DNA from: Nocardiopsis sp. CNT312
GTDB taxonomy: Bacteria > Actinomycetota > Actinomycetes > Streptosporangiales > Streptosporangiaceae
Reading direction: 5' to 3'
DNA: 64,000 nucleotides
Assembly (NCBI RefSeq): GCF_000515115.1
Contig: NZ_AZXF01000024.1
Coordinates: forward strand, 189 to 64,188
The notes beneath the pieces are model-generated. The model saw only the letters and a list, made by a program, of their open reading frames with translations. It did not search any database and was not told the DNA's origin. Position numbers and translations under genes: made by a program. Each line of letters starts with the position of its first letter. Position 1 is the first letter of the stretch. Below are positions 27,656 to 35,501 of this stretch, one piece after another.

Positions 27656-28120
27656 TCAGCGGACCTCGACGATCATCTCGACCTCGACCGGCGCGTCCAA
27701 CGGCAGGGACACCGCGCCGACGGCACTGCGCGCGTGGACACCGGCGTCACCGAAGACACGGCCGATCAGGTCGCTGGCCCCGTTGATCACACCGGGCTGC
27801 CCGGTGAAGTCGGGGGCGCTGGCCACGAAACCAGTCAGCTTCACCACCCGCACCACCTTCGACAGGTCGCCGATCTCGGCGCGCACCGCGGCGATGCCGT
27901 TGAGCGCGCACCGGGCGGCCATGTCCCGGGCGACCTCGGCCGTGACCCCGTCGCCGACCTTGCCCGTGACAGGCAGCGCACCGTCCACGAAGGGCAGTTG
28001 GCCCGCCACGTACACGTGGTCGCCGGAGCGCACCGTCGGCGCGTACGAGGCCACCGGAGGCACCACCTCGGGAAGGGCCAGTCCCAGGTCGGCGATGCGC
28101 TCCTCCGGAGTGACGGCCAT
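27656..28120 (-). CDS. RidA-family enamine/imine deaminase
   Basis: 154 residues of the RidA (YjgF) family: VASYAPTVRSGDHVYVAGQLPFVDG near the N-terminus, and DLSKVVRVVKLTGFVAS plus ARSAVGAVSLPLDAPVEVEM at the C-terminal side. RidA proteins hydrolyse reactive 2-aminoacrylate-type intermediates made by PLP enzymes. The usual catalytic Arg of RidA (R105 region, xARxxV) appears as HARSAVGA. The start ATG overlaps the DUF4177 stop by one base (TGATG). Confidence 0.88.
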   Translation of the reverse strand: MAVTPEERIADLGLALPEVVPPVASYAPTVRSGDHVYVAGQLPFVDGALPVTGKVGDGVTAEVARDMAARCALNGIAAVRAEIGDLSKVVRVVKLTGFVASAPDFTGQPGVINGASDLIGRVFGDAGVHARSAVGAVSLPLDAPVEVEMIVEVR

Positions 28121-28293
28121 CAGAGCTCCCGCTTCATGTAGGCCACGTACTGCTGGTTGCGCGGGTCGGTGCCCTCCGGGAGCGGCGCGGGCACGACACT
28201 GACGAGCTCCCACCCGTCCGCCCCCCAGTTGTCCAGGATCTGCTTGGTGGCGTGCGACAGCAGAGCCACCGTCTGGTACTCCCACTTGCTCAT
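28120..28293 (-). CDS. DUF4177 small protein
   Basis: A 57-residue protein that starts MSKWEYQTVALLSH and ends in a Lys-Arg-rich tail (AYMKREL). It matches the small DUF4177 protein found at the same place in mycobacteria (between the RidA gene and the ArsA-like pair). ILDNWGADGWELVSVVPAP is the conserved core. Function unknown. The start ATG at 28293 is preceded by GGGGGAG, and the stop is coupled to the RidA start. Confidence 0.85.
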   Translation of the reverse strand: MSKWEYQTVALLSHATKQILDNWGADGWELVSVVPAPLPEGTDPRNQQYVAYMKREL

Positions 28294-28420
28294 GTGCAAC
28301 TCCCCCTCGGAAACCGCGCCCCGCCGAGACGACCGGGCCGAACGTCAACGCCGCCACCTTACTCACCCTGTGCACCCGCCGGTGCGGCCCGCGTCCCCGA
28401 CCGGACCGCGCACACACACG

Positions 28421-28426
28421 TAGACT
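28421..28426 (+). promoter_or_regulatory. -10 element of a probable leaderless promoter
   Basis: TAGACT lies seven bases upstream of the GTG start of the first ArsA-like gene. This spacing puts +1 at or next to the start codon, the typical arrangement for leaderless actinobacterial mRNAs. No ribosome-binding site is present before that GTG, which supports the reading. Confidence 0.5.
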
Positions 28427-28433
28427 CCGTGGC

Positions 28434-29456
28434 GTGAGCGAGGCTGAGTTCGGACGGGGGACCCGCGCACGATTGCACATCGTCACGGGCAAGGGCGGGA
28501 CGGGCAAGACCACGGCGGCGACGGCGCTCGCCCTGGCCCTGGCCGCTGAGGGGGGCCGGGTGCTCCTCGTGGAGGTCGAGGGGCGACAGGGGATCGCCGG
28601 CCTCCTGGGCCGGCCTCCACTGCCCCCCGAGGAACGTGAACTCATCGCCCTCCCCGGAGGCGGCCGCGTGTGCGTCCTGGCGGCCGACGCCGAGGCCGCG
28701 CTCCTGGAGTACCTGGCGATGTTCTACGGGATGGGTCGCGCGGGACGGGCCCTGACCAGGTTGGGGGTCGTCGACTTCGCGACCACGGTCGCCCCCGGAC
28801 TGCGCGACGTCCTGCTCACCGGGAAGGCCACCGAGGCGGCACGCCGCCGCGCGGGGGACCGCCGGGGAACGGGGGGCGCCTCCGCCGCGTTCCACTACGA
28901 CGCGGTGGTCATGGACGCCCCGCCCACCGGCCGCATCGGCCCCTTCCTCAACGTCAACTCCGAGGTGGCCGGGCTGGCCCGGGTGGGGCCCGTCCGGAGC
29001 CACGCGGACAAGGTCATGGACGTCATCCGCTCGGAGCGGACGCTGGTGCACTTCGTGACCCTGTTGGAGGAGATGCCCGTGCAGGAGTGCAAGGACGGGA
29101 TCGCCGAGATCGAGGGGCTGGGGCTGCACGCGGGATCGGTGTTCGTGAACATGGTGCGGCCACCCCTGCTGGGAGAGGACGATCTGGCCACCGCCGCGGA
29201 CGGGGGCTTTGACGGAGCGGCGCTCGTACCGGGGCTCGCCGCGGCCGGGCTGGCCGATGTGCCCGGTCTCGCCGCAGCCCTGTCCGGTGAGGTGCGCTCA
29301 CACGCGCTCCGGGCGGGTCTGGAACGGCGGACCCGGGAGGACCTGGCCGCTGTCGGCCGACCGGTGGTGGACCTGCCGTACGTGGAGGGCGGGGTAGCCT
29401 GGCCCGCCCTGGAGAGGCTGGCGGACGCTCTGAAGAGGCAGGGGACGGTGCGATGA
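28434..29456 (+). CDS. ArsA/Get3-like ATPase, first of a pair
   Basis: 340 residues with the deviant Walker A GKGGTGKTT (residues 19-27) carrying the signature early lysine of the ArsA/Get3/ParA group. A switch-like DAPPTGRIGPFL follows later. It matches the Rv3679 position beside whiB4. No arsenic genes are nearby, so an arsenite-pump role is unlikely; membrane-protein targeting or another regulatory ATPase role is possible. The start is GTG 28434, probably leaderless. The stop overlaps the ATG of the second ATPase (ATGA). Confidence 0.82.
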   Translation: MSEAEFGRGTRARLHIVTGKGGTGKTTAATALALALAAEGGRVLLVEVEGRQGIAGLLGRPPLPPEERELIALPGGGRVCVLAADAEAALLEYLAMFYGMGRAGRALTRLGVVDFATTVAPGLRDVLLTGKATEAARRRAGDRRGTGGASAAFHYDAVVMDAPPTGRIGPFLNVNSEVAGLARVGPVRSHADKVMDVIRSERTLVHFVTLLEEMPVQECKDGIAEIEGLGLHAGSVFVNMVRPPLLGEDDLATAADGGFDGAALVPGLAAAGLADVPGLAAALSGEVRSHALRAGLERRTREDLAAVGRPVVDLPYVEGGVAWPALERLADALKRQGTVR

Positions 29457-30595
29457 GCGCCGAGTCGGGCCCCGCCCGCTTGGACGTGGACGCGATCATC
29501 GACGACCCGCGGACCCGGATCGTGGTGTGCTGCGGGGCGGGCGGGGTCGGCAAGACCACGACCTCCGCGGCCCTGGGACTGCGTGCCGCGGAACGCGGTC
29601 GGCACGCGGTGGTGATCACCGTGGACCCCGCCCGACGCCTGGCCCAGTCGCTAGGGTTGGAGTCGCTGGACGGGACACCTCGCCCGGTGCCGCTGCCCGA
29701 GGGCGCCCGGGGCACCATGCACGCGATGATGCTGGACATGAAGCGCACCTTCGACGAGGTCATCGAGGAGCACGCCGACCCCGAGCGGGCGCGGCAGATC
29801 CTGGACAACCCGTTCTACAAGACGCTCTCCACCGGCTTCTCCGGCACACAGGAGTACATGGCGATGGAGAAGCTGGGCCAGCTCCGCCGGTCCGGCGACT
29901 GGGACCTGATCGTGGTGGACACCCCTCCCAGCCGGTCGGCCCTGGACTTCCTGGACGCGCCCAAGAGGCTGGGCCGATTCCTCGACGGCAAGCTGATCAC
30001 GTTCCTGAGCGCCCCCGCGGGCAAGGGCGCGTTCCGGATGCTGGGGTCGGGGTTCGGCCTGGTGGCCTCGGTGATCGGCAAGTTGGTCGGTGCCCGGTTC
30101 CTCGATGACCTGAGGTCGTTCGTCTCCGCCTTCGACACGGTGTTCGGCGGGTTCCAGCAACGCGCGGAGCAGACCTACCGTCTGCTCCAGGAGCCGGGCA
30201 CGGCGTTCGTGGTGGTGGCCGCCCCGGACACCGACGCGCTCCGGGAGGCGTCCTACTTCACCGACCGTCTGGCCGCCGACTCGATGCCTCTGGCCGGACT
30301 GGTGGTCAACCGTGTCCACCCCCTTCCCGACGGCGGCCGCCTGTCGGCCCAGGAGGCCGAGCGGGCCGCGGAGGCTCTGAGCGACGGCGAGGACCATGCC
30401 CTGGCCGCGGCCGCGCTGCGCCTGCACGCGGAACGGGTGCGGCTGCGGGCGCGGGAGCGGCGGCTGTGCGGGAAGGCGCTGTCCGCGCATCCGGGGCTGC
30501 CCGTGGCGGAGGTGGCCGCGCTCGCGGAGGACGTGCACGACATCGACGGGCTGCGCTCCATCGGCACCGCACTGGCCGGACCCGTACGGGCCTGA
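29453..30595 (+). CDS. ArsA/Get3-like ATPase, second of a pair
   Basis: 380 residues. Walker A GAGGVGKTTT (residues 28-37) lacks the signature early lysine of the partner but keeps GKT. VVDTPPSRSALDFLDAPKRL is the switch II region. An LDMKRTFDEVIEEHA segment is typical of Get3-like proteins. It is probably a heteromeric partner of the preceding gene (Rv3679/Rv3680 arrangement). It starts at the ATGA junction and ends three bases before the convergent whiB stop. Confidence 0.84.
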   Translation: MSAESGPARLDVDAIIDDPRTRIVVCCGAGGVGKTTTSAALGLRAAERGRHAVVITVDPARRLAQSLGLESLDGTPRPVPLPEGARGTMHAMMLDMKRTFDEVIEEHADPERARQILDNPFYKTLSTGFSGTQEYMAMEKLGQLRRSGDWDLIVVDTPPSRSALDFLDAPKRLGRFLDGKLITFLSAPAGKGAFRMLGSGFGLVASVIGKLVGARFLDDLRSFVSAFDTVFGGFQQRAEQTYRLLQEPGTAFVVVAAPDTDALREASYFTDRLAADSMPLAGLVVNRVHPLPDGGRLSAQEAERAAEALSDGEDHALAAAALRLHAERVRLRARERRLCGKALSAHPGLPVAEVAALAEDVHDIDGLRSIGTALAGPVRA

Positions 30596-30598
30596 CGC

Positions 30599-30916
30599 TC
30601 AGAGAGCGGCGAACCCGTGGTTACCCACGTAGCGGCCCAGGTCGGTGTGGCCGCCGCGGCGGGCCTCCTCCAACACGGCCGCCCAGTCCCGGACCCCGGG
30701 GTGCTTGCGCAGGAGCGCGCGGCGCTCGCGTTCGGTCATCCCACCCCACACCCCGAACTCGACCCGGTTGTCGAGCGCGTCGGACAGGCACTCCGTACGC
30801 ACCGGGCAGCCCCCGCAGATGAGCTTGGCGCGGTTCTGTGCCGCACCCTGGACGAACAGCGCGTCGGGGTCGATACCCCTGCACCGCGCTCTGGACGTCC
30901 ACTGTTCGGTCCGCAT
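30599..30916 (-). CDS. WhiB-family iron-sulphur transcription regulator (WhiB4 position)
   Basis: 105 residues. Cys12, Cys34, Cys37 and Cys43 are the [4Fe-4S] ligands of WhiB proteins, and FGVWGGMTERER (54-65) is the conserved turn. The basic C-terminal part would contact DNA. WhiB proteins sense redox state and act with the primary sigma factor. Location between the ArsA-like pair and the PBP gene matches mycobacterial whiB4, so WhiB4-type function is likely but inferred. The start ATG (30916) has GGGAG upstream. Confidence 0.92.
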   Translation of the reverse strand: MRTEQWTSRARCRGIDPDALFVQGAAQNRAKLICGGCPVRTECLSDALDNRVEFGVWGGMTERERRALLRKHPGVRDWAAVLEEARRGGHTDLGRYVGNHGFAAL

Positions 30917-31323
30917 GTGCCTACTCCCAATACACGTACGCCGGGCCTGGGGATTCGTGTGACATGAGCGTGTCCGGAAGGCGGTATGCTCCCGCTGCCG
31001 CGGGGGATGGCCACTGAGAAAACCGGTCTCCTTCCGTTCATCGAACGTACGGATCCAAACGCCCCGCCGCCAGAACCCGACCGACCCCCCTGGCATCTCA
31101 CCGGTATGGCCCGCTCGAGCCATGGCGGAGGGCCTGGTGGGCCATCGGCCCAGGTCTCCGGAGGGTGAAGGTCACGTCCGTGACCGTGTTCGAGTGCGAT
31201 AACCATGAAAAGATGATCTGCGGGCAACCGTCTGCTCTCCCGGTGGACGATTCGTCACGCTTACGCACGCTCCGTTCCACATTGCACTGTTTTTAGGTGC
31301 TCGTGGTCACTTAGCCTGGTGGG
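30917..31323. promoter_or_regulatory. Divergent promoter region of whiB and the PBP gene
   Basis: 407 bases without a supported gene. On the plus strand, TAGCCT (31312-31317) is followed by six bases and then the GTG of the PBP gene, a leaderless-type -10. The whiB promoter must lie in the left half, but no clear hexamer pair could be chosen. Confidence 0.4.
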
Positions 31324-33711
31324 GTGGGTCAGGGGACATTGCTTCAAAGAATCAGCCAACTCGTCGTCGTCAGCTCCCTCGCGGGTCTCCTGGTCGCCCT
31401 GCTGGTCCTGCCGGCACTCGGCGGCACCGGAATCACCGCGCGGGACGTCGCCAGTGGATTCCTCGATATGCCGAGTGACCTGGAGACACCGCCTCCTCCC
31501 CAACGCTCCACGATCTACGACGCCGAGGGCGGCGTCATCGCGGAGATCTTCGACCAGAACCGGGAACTCGTCGCCCTCGACGACGTCTCACCGGTCATGG
31601 TCGACGCGATCCTCGCCATCGAGGACGCCAGCTTCTACGAACACGGCGGCATCGACCTCAGCGGCACCCTCCGCGCGGCCGTCCGCACCCTGGGCGGCGA
31701 CACCGAGGGTGCCTCCTCCATCACCCAGCAGTACGTGAAGAACGTCCTCATCGAGTCCGCCACCTCCCAGGAGGAGCTGGAGGAGGCCCGTGAGACGACC
31801 ATCGCCCGCAAGATCCGGGAGCTGCGCTACGCCGTGGCCCTGGAACAGAGAATGACCAAGGACGAGATCCTTGAGGGCTACCTGAACATCGCCTACTTCA
31901 GCGACGGCGCCTACGGGGTCGAGTCGGCCGCCCAGCACTTCTTCCACAAGCCCGCCAGCGACCTGGAACTGCACGAGGCCGCCACGATCGCGGGCCTGGT
32001 CCGCTACCCCTACCTGTACAACCCCCGTTTCTTCCCCGAGCAGACCGAGGACCGCCGCAACGTGGTGCTCGACCGCATGGTCGCCAGCGGTGCCATCACC
32101 CGGTCCGAGGCCGATGAGGCCAAGGCCGTCGAGACGGACTGGAGCGACCTGGACACGGCCCCCAACGGCTGCGTCCCCAGCGACCAGCCGTTCTTCTGCG
32201 ACTACATCGTCCGCGAGATCGAGGCCGATCCTCAGTTCGGCGAGAGCGAGACCGAGCGGGCCCGCTGGCTGCGCACCGCCGGTCTGGAGATCCACACCAC
32301 CCTGGACCCGCAGACCCAGCAGGCCGGTCAGGAGGCCGTCGACGAGTGGGTGCCCCGGGAGAACGAGGCCCGCAAGGTCGCCGCACAGGTGGTCATCGAA
32401 CCGGGGACCGGCCACATCCTCGGCATGATGCAGAGCCGCAACTACGGCCCCGACGAGAGCCGCCTCGGCGAGACCTCCATCAACTTCGCCACCGACGCCT
32501 CCCAGGGAGGCAGCACCGGCTTCCAGGCCGGGTCGACCTTCAAGGCCATCACGCTGGCCGCCGCCCTCGACGAGGGGCTGCCGTTCAACACCAGCTTCTC
32601 CGCTCCGGGGTCGCTGACGGTGACCGGCCAGCGCTCCTGCAACGGCGGAAGGCTCCAGAACTGGCCCGTGAGCAACGCGGGCGACAGCAACGCGGGCACG
32701 CTCAACATGATCGGCGGCGCCAAGGCCTCCTCCAACACCTACTTCGCGCAGCTGCAGGCACGGGTCGGCCTGTGCGACGTGATGCAGATGGCGGAGACCC
32801 TCGGCCTGCAACGCGCCGACGGCACCAGGTTCACGGAGAACCCCAACACCCTGGCCAACAACAGCTTCACCCTGGGCAGTGAGGAGGTCTCCCCCCTCCG
32901 GGTGTCCAACGCCTACGCGACCTTCGCCTCGGGCGGTATCTACTGCGAGCCGCAGGCCATCACCCAGATCGTCGACCACCAGGCGGACGCGACGCTCGAA
33001 TTCGCGCCCGAGTGCGAACGGCGGCTCGACCAGAACGTGGCCGACGGTGTGGCGTACATCCTGTCGCAGACCTTCAACGGCGGCACCACCACCAACGTGC
33101 CCATCAGTCACCCCGCGGCCGCCAAGACCGGCACCACCGACGGTTCGGCCGCGGCCTGGTTCGCCGGGTTCACCAGGCACATGGCCAGCTCCGTCTTCGT
33201 CGGCGACCCGCGCGGGCCACAGCAGTACCCGCTGCGCAACATCGAGATCGGCGACCGCTACTTCCCCGTGGTGTACGGGGCGACGATCCCCGGCCCCATC
33301 TGGCAGCAGACCATGGAGAACGCCCACGAGGGCCTGCCCGTCGAGCCGCTGCCCGGCCCGCCTGCGGAGTTCGGCTCCACACGGCCGCCCCGGCAGCCCG
33401 CGGCGACCAGCGAGGCCACCGACACCGGCGGGGTGCCGAACGTCGTGGGCATGGAGCAGGCCGCCGCGGTCAGCGCCCTGGAGGCGGCCGGCTATCGGGT
33501 GAACGTGTCCGGGAACCCGATCCGCTCACCCGAGCCGGAGGGCTCGGTCGCCGCGGTCAACCCCGACCCGGGCACCCGACTGCCCGAGGGTGCCACGGTG
33601 AACGTGTTCCTGAGCAGCGGCGGCGGGGTCGCCTCCGAGGACTCCGACCCCGAGACGTGGTTCCCGGTGCAGCCGGCCGGGCTCGGCACGACACGGGAGG
33701 ACCAGGAGTAG
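31324..33711 (+). CDS. Bifunctional class A penicillin-binding protein with PASTA domain (PonA2-like)
   Basis: 795 residues. There is one N-terminal span. The glycosyltransferase-51 domain has catalytic Glu100 in AIEDASFYEHGG and the GASSITQQYVKN motif. The transpeptidase domain has Ser404-x-x-Lys407 (GSTFK), SSN (KASSNTYF) and KTG (AAKTGTTDG). A C-terminal PASTA domain spans about 702-770. It polymerises and cross-links peptidoglycan outside the membrane. PonA2 lies next to whiB4 in mycobacteria too. The start is GTG 31324 with no ribosome site, consistent with a leaderless mRNA. Confidence 0.94.
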   Translation: MGQGTLLQRISQLVVVSSLAGLLVALLVLPALGGTGITARDVASGFLDMPSDLETPPPPQRSTIYDAEGGVIAEIFDQNRELVALDDVSPVMVDAILAIEDASFYEHGGIDLSGTLRAAVRTLGGDTEGASSITQQYVKNVLIESATSQEELEEARETTIARKIRELRYAVALEQRMTKDEILEGYLNIAYFSDGAYGVESAAQHFFHKPASDLELHEAATIAGLVRYPYLYNPRFFPEQTEDRRNVVLDRMVASGAITRSEADEAKAVETDWSDLDTAPNGCVPSDQPFFCDYIVREIEADPQFGESETERARWLRTAGLEIHTTLDPQTQQAGQEAVDEWVPRENEARKVAAQVVIEPGTGHILGMMQSRNYGPDESRLGETSINFATDASQGGSTGFQAGSTFKAITLAAALDEGLPFNTSFSAPGSLTVTGQRSCNGGRLQNWPVSNAGDSNAGTLNMIGGAKASSNTYFAQLQARVGLCDVMQMAETLGLQRADGTRFTENPNTLANNSFTLGSEEVSPLRVSNAYATFASGGIYCEPQAITQIVDHQADATLEFAPECERRLDQNVADGVAYILSQTFNGGTTTNVPISHPAAAKTGTTDGSAAAWFAGFTRHMASSVFVGDPRGPQQYPLRNIEIGDRYFPVVYGATIPGPIWQQTMENAHEGLPVEPLPGPPAEFGSTRPPRQPAATSEATDTGGVPNVVGMEQAAAVSALEAAGYRVNVSGNPIRSPEPEGSVAAVNPDPGTRLPEGATVNVFLSSGGGVASEDSDPETWFPVQPAGLGTTREDQE

Positions 33712-33721
33712 GACAGCGGAC

Positions 33722-33758
33722 GGGGCGCGGAAGCGGCGGGCAGCCGCCTCCGCGCCCC
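33722..33758. terminator. Hairpin between PBP gene and convergent yqeY
   Basis: GGGGCGCGGA (33722-33731) pairs with TCCGCGCCCC (33749-33758), and the inner AGCGGC pairs with GCCGCC apart from one mismatch, around a short loop. It sits between two convergent stops. Confidence 0.75.
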
Positions 33759-33765
33759 ACGCGTG

Positions 33766-34218
33766 TCAGGACAGTTGGCGCTTGACCTCGGCAGCCACCC
33801 GCTTGCCCTCGGCCCGTCCGGCGATACGCGGGTTGACCACCTTCATGACCTCGCCCATCGCCCGCGGCCCCTCGGCCCCGGTCTCCTCGACCGCAGCGGA
33901 GACCAGAGCGGCGAGTTCGTCGTCGGTGAGCTGCTGGGGCAGGTAGTCGGAGATGACCTCGCTCTCGGCGCGCTCAGCCGCGGCCTGCTCCTCACGCCCG
34001 CCCTTGTCGAACGCCTCAGCGGCCTCACGGCGCTTCTTGGCCTCGCGGGTGAGCAGCTTGACGATCTCGTCGTCACCGAGGGAGCGCTGGGAGGAGCCGG
34101 CGGCCTCCTCGGTGGAGATGGCGGCGAGCACCATGCGCAGGGTCGATGTGCGGACCTGGTCACGCGCCTTCATGGCGGTGGTCAGGTCGCTCTTGAGGCG
34201 GTCTTTGAGTTCGGACAT
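33766..34218 (-). CDS. GatB/YqeY domain protein
   Basis: 150 residues of the YqeY family: MSELKDRLKSDLTTAMKARD at the start, DYLPQQLTDDELAALV in the middle and MGEVMKVVNPRIAGRAEGKRVA near the end. The fold resembles the tRNA-binding tail of GatB amidotransferase, but stand-alone YqeY proteins have no proven role. The start ATG is at 34218, and the whole family length is present. Confidence 0.93.
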   Translation of the reverse strand: MSELKDRLKSDLTTAMKARDQVRTSTLRMVLAAISTEEAAGSSQRSLGDDEIVKLLTREAKKRREAAEAFDKGGREEQAAAERAESEVISDYLPQQLTDDELAALVSAAVEETGAEGPRAMGEVMKVVNPRIAGRAEGKRVAAEVKRQLS

Positions 34219-34316
34219 GGCCCGATCCTACGGCGGAGCGTCCCGGGGCCACCAACGGTTCGCGCGCGTCGCCCCGCGGTTCTGGGACCATGGAACAGGC
34301 CAACGGAAGGGAACCG

Positions 34317-35237
34317 ATGGGTACGGACAGCAGGCGGATCCTACGCGGAATCGGACGCGTGGCCGCCGCAACAACGGCGATCGGCGTGGCGGGCGTAGCC
34401 TACGCGTCGGTGATCGAGCGCAACTGGTTCCGGTTGCGCCGGTACGAGCTTCCACTGCTGCCACCGGGCGCCGACCGGCTGCGCGTCCTCCACCTGGCCG
34501 ACGCGCACCTGACGCCCGGCAGGAGGATGCTCATCGAGTGGATCCGGGGACTGGCCGAACACGAACCGGACCTGGTCGTCAACACCGGCGACTCCCTGGG
34601 GCACCGGGACGCCGTCGACCCGTTCATCGACGCCCTGGGCCCGCTCCTGGACCGGCCCGGCGCGTTCGTGTACGGCTCCAACGACATGTTCTCCCCGCAA
34701 CTGAAGAACCCCGCCCGGTACCTGTGGCGCACGAGCCGCGCCGACTACAGGAAGCGCCGGGTCCCGGACCTGCCCTGGCGTGAGCTGGGCGAGCGGATGT
34801 CCTCGGCCGGCTGGCTGGACCTGAACAACCGCAAGGGCTCACTCAAGGCCGCCGGTTCCGGCATCGCCTTGGCCGGGGTGCACGACTCCCACATCGGGCT
34901 GGACCGCTACGACAAGGTGGCCGGCCCCGCCGACCCCGCCGCCGACCTGCGGATCGGGCTGCTGCACTCCCCCGAGCCCGCCAACCTGGACCGGTTCGCC
35001 GCCGACGGCTATCAACTGCTGCTGGCGGGCCACACCCACGGCGGGCAGCTCTGCCTGCCGTTCTACGGAACCCTCGTCACCAACTGCGGCATCGACCGCC
35101 GTCGCGCGTGGGGCCTGCACCGGTACGACAGCGCTTGGCTGCACGTGTCCGGCGGCCTGGGCACCTCGCCGACCGCACCGGTGCGGTTCTGCTGCCGCCC
35201 GGAGGCGACCCTGCTGGACCTGGTCGCCTCCTCCTGA
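34317..35237 (+). CDS. Calcineurin-like metallophosphoesterase, membrane-anchored
   Basis: 306 residues. After a hydrophobic N-terminal segment (VAAATTAIGVAGVAYASV) come the phosphoesterase motifs ADAHLTP (DxH), NTGDSLGH (GD), GSND in place of GNHD, and GHTHGGQ. The order matches Rv3683 next to ponA2. Members of this group (YkuE-like) can act on phospholipids or UDP-linked substrates; the real substrate is unknown. I chose ATG 34317 because GGAAGGG lies just before it; ATG 34290 is the alternative. The Asn-to-Ser... His-to-Asn shift in GSND still leaves the metal-binding Asn. Confidence 0.85.
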   Translation: MGTDSRRILRGIGRVAAATTAIGVAGVAYASVIERNWFRLRRYELPLLPPGADRLRVLHLADAHLTPGRRMLIEWIRGLAEHEPDLVVNTGDSLGHRDAVDPFIDALGPLLDRPGAFVYGSNDMFSPQLKNPARYLWRTSRADYRKRRVPDLPWRELGERMSSAGWLDLNNRKGSLKAAGSGIALAGVHDSHIGLDRYDKVAGPADPAADLRIGLLHSPEPANLDRFAADGYQLLLAGHTHGGQLCLPFYGTLVTNCGIDRRRAWGLHRYDSAWLHVSGGLGTSPTAPVRFCCRPEATLLDLVASS

Positions 35238-35313
35238 GCCCGAGCCAGCCCGCTCCGAGGAAAAAAGCGTACCCGGGCACTCCCCATGTCCGTTAGACTT
35301 GGGGGCGTTGCTT

Positions 35314-35387
35314 CGGGGTGTAGCGCAGCTTGGCAGCGCGCTTCGTTCGGGACGAAGAGGTCGTGGGTTCAAATCCCGCCACCCCGA
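35314..35387 (+). tRNA. tRNA-Pro (anticodon CGG)
   Basis: A complete cloverleaf. The acceptor CGGGGTG (35314-35320) pairs with CACCCCG (35380-35386), with discriminator A35387. The anticodon stem CTTCG/CGAAG encloses a loop with C35348-G-G35350, and the T-loop reads GGTTCAAATCC. CCA is not encoded. A -10-like TAGACT lies at 35294-35299. The 3' half, from the anticodon stem on, is the integration site of the element that follows. Confidence 0.96.
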
Positions 35388-35433
35388 CAAAGGAACGGGT
35401 GTCCACGCAGGTGGGCACCCGTTCTTCGTTGTG
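35354..35433. repeat. attL, 80-bp direct repeat
   Basis: Identical over 80 bases to 48049-48128, with different bases on both sides (C35353 versus G48048; T35434 versus C48129). It begins in the 3' strand of the tRNA anticodon stem, includes the rest of tRNA-Pro and runs past its terminator hairpin. Insertion therefore rebuilt a whole tRNA on the left. Confidence 0.95.
35393..35424 (+). terminator. tRNA-Pro terminator inside the att core
   Basis: A nine-base stem, GAACGGGTG (35393-35401) with CACCCGTTC (35416-35424), and a 14-base loop, six bases after the tRNA. The same hairpin is repeated at the right end of the element, because it lies within the 80-bp att repeat. Confidence 0.75.
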
Positions 35434-35455
35434 TGGGCATGGAGCCCTCAGAGCC

Positions 35456-35480
35456 GCAGTGCACATTCATTGCACACGGC
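35456..35480. promoter_or_regulatory. Candidate integrase/excisionase arm site, left end
   Basis: A 25-base block 22 bases inside attL. Its centre has inverted arms GTGCA and TGCAC seven bases apart. It matches a block at 47921-47945 in 23 of 25 positions, in the same orientation. In the excised circle these two blocks would flank the att core, as arm-type recombinase sites do. Confidence 0.55.
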
Positions 35481-35501
35481 GGGGGTCGTGCTCCCTGTCT
35501 C

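Noticed and set aside
28434-30595. Arsenic resistance operon
   Set aside because: No arsB, arsC, arsD or ArsR gene is present, and the context is that of the whiB4-linked pair.
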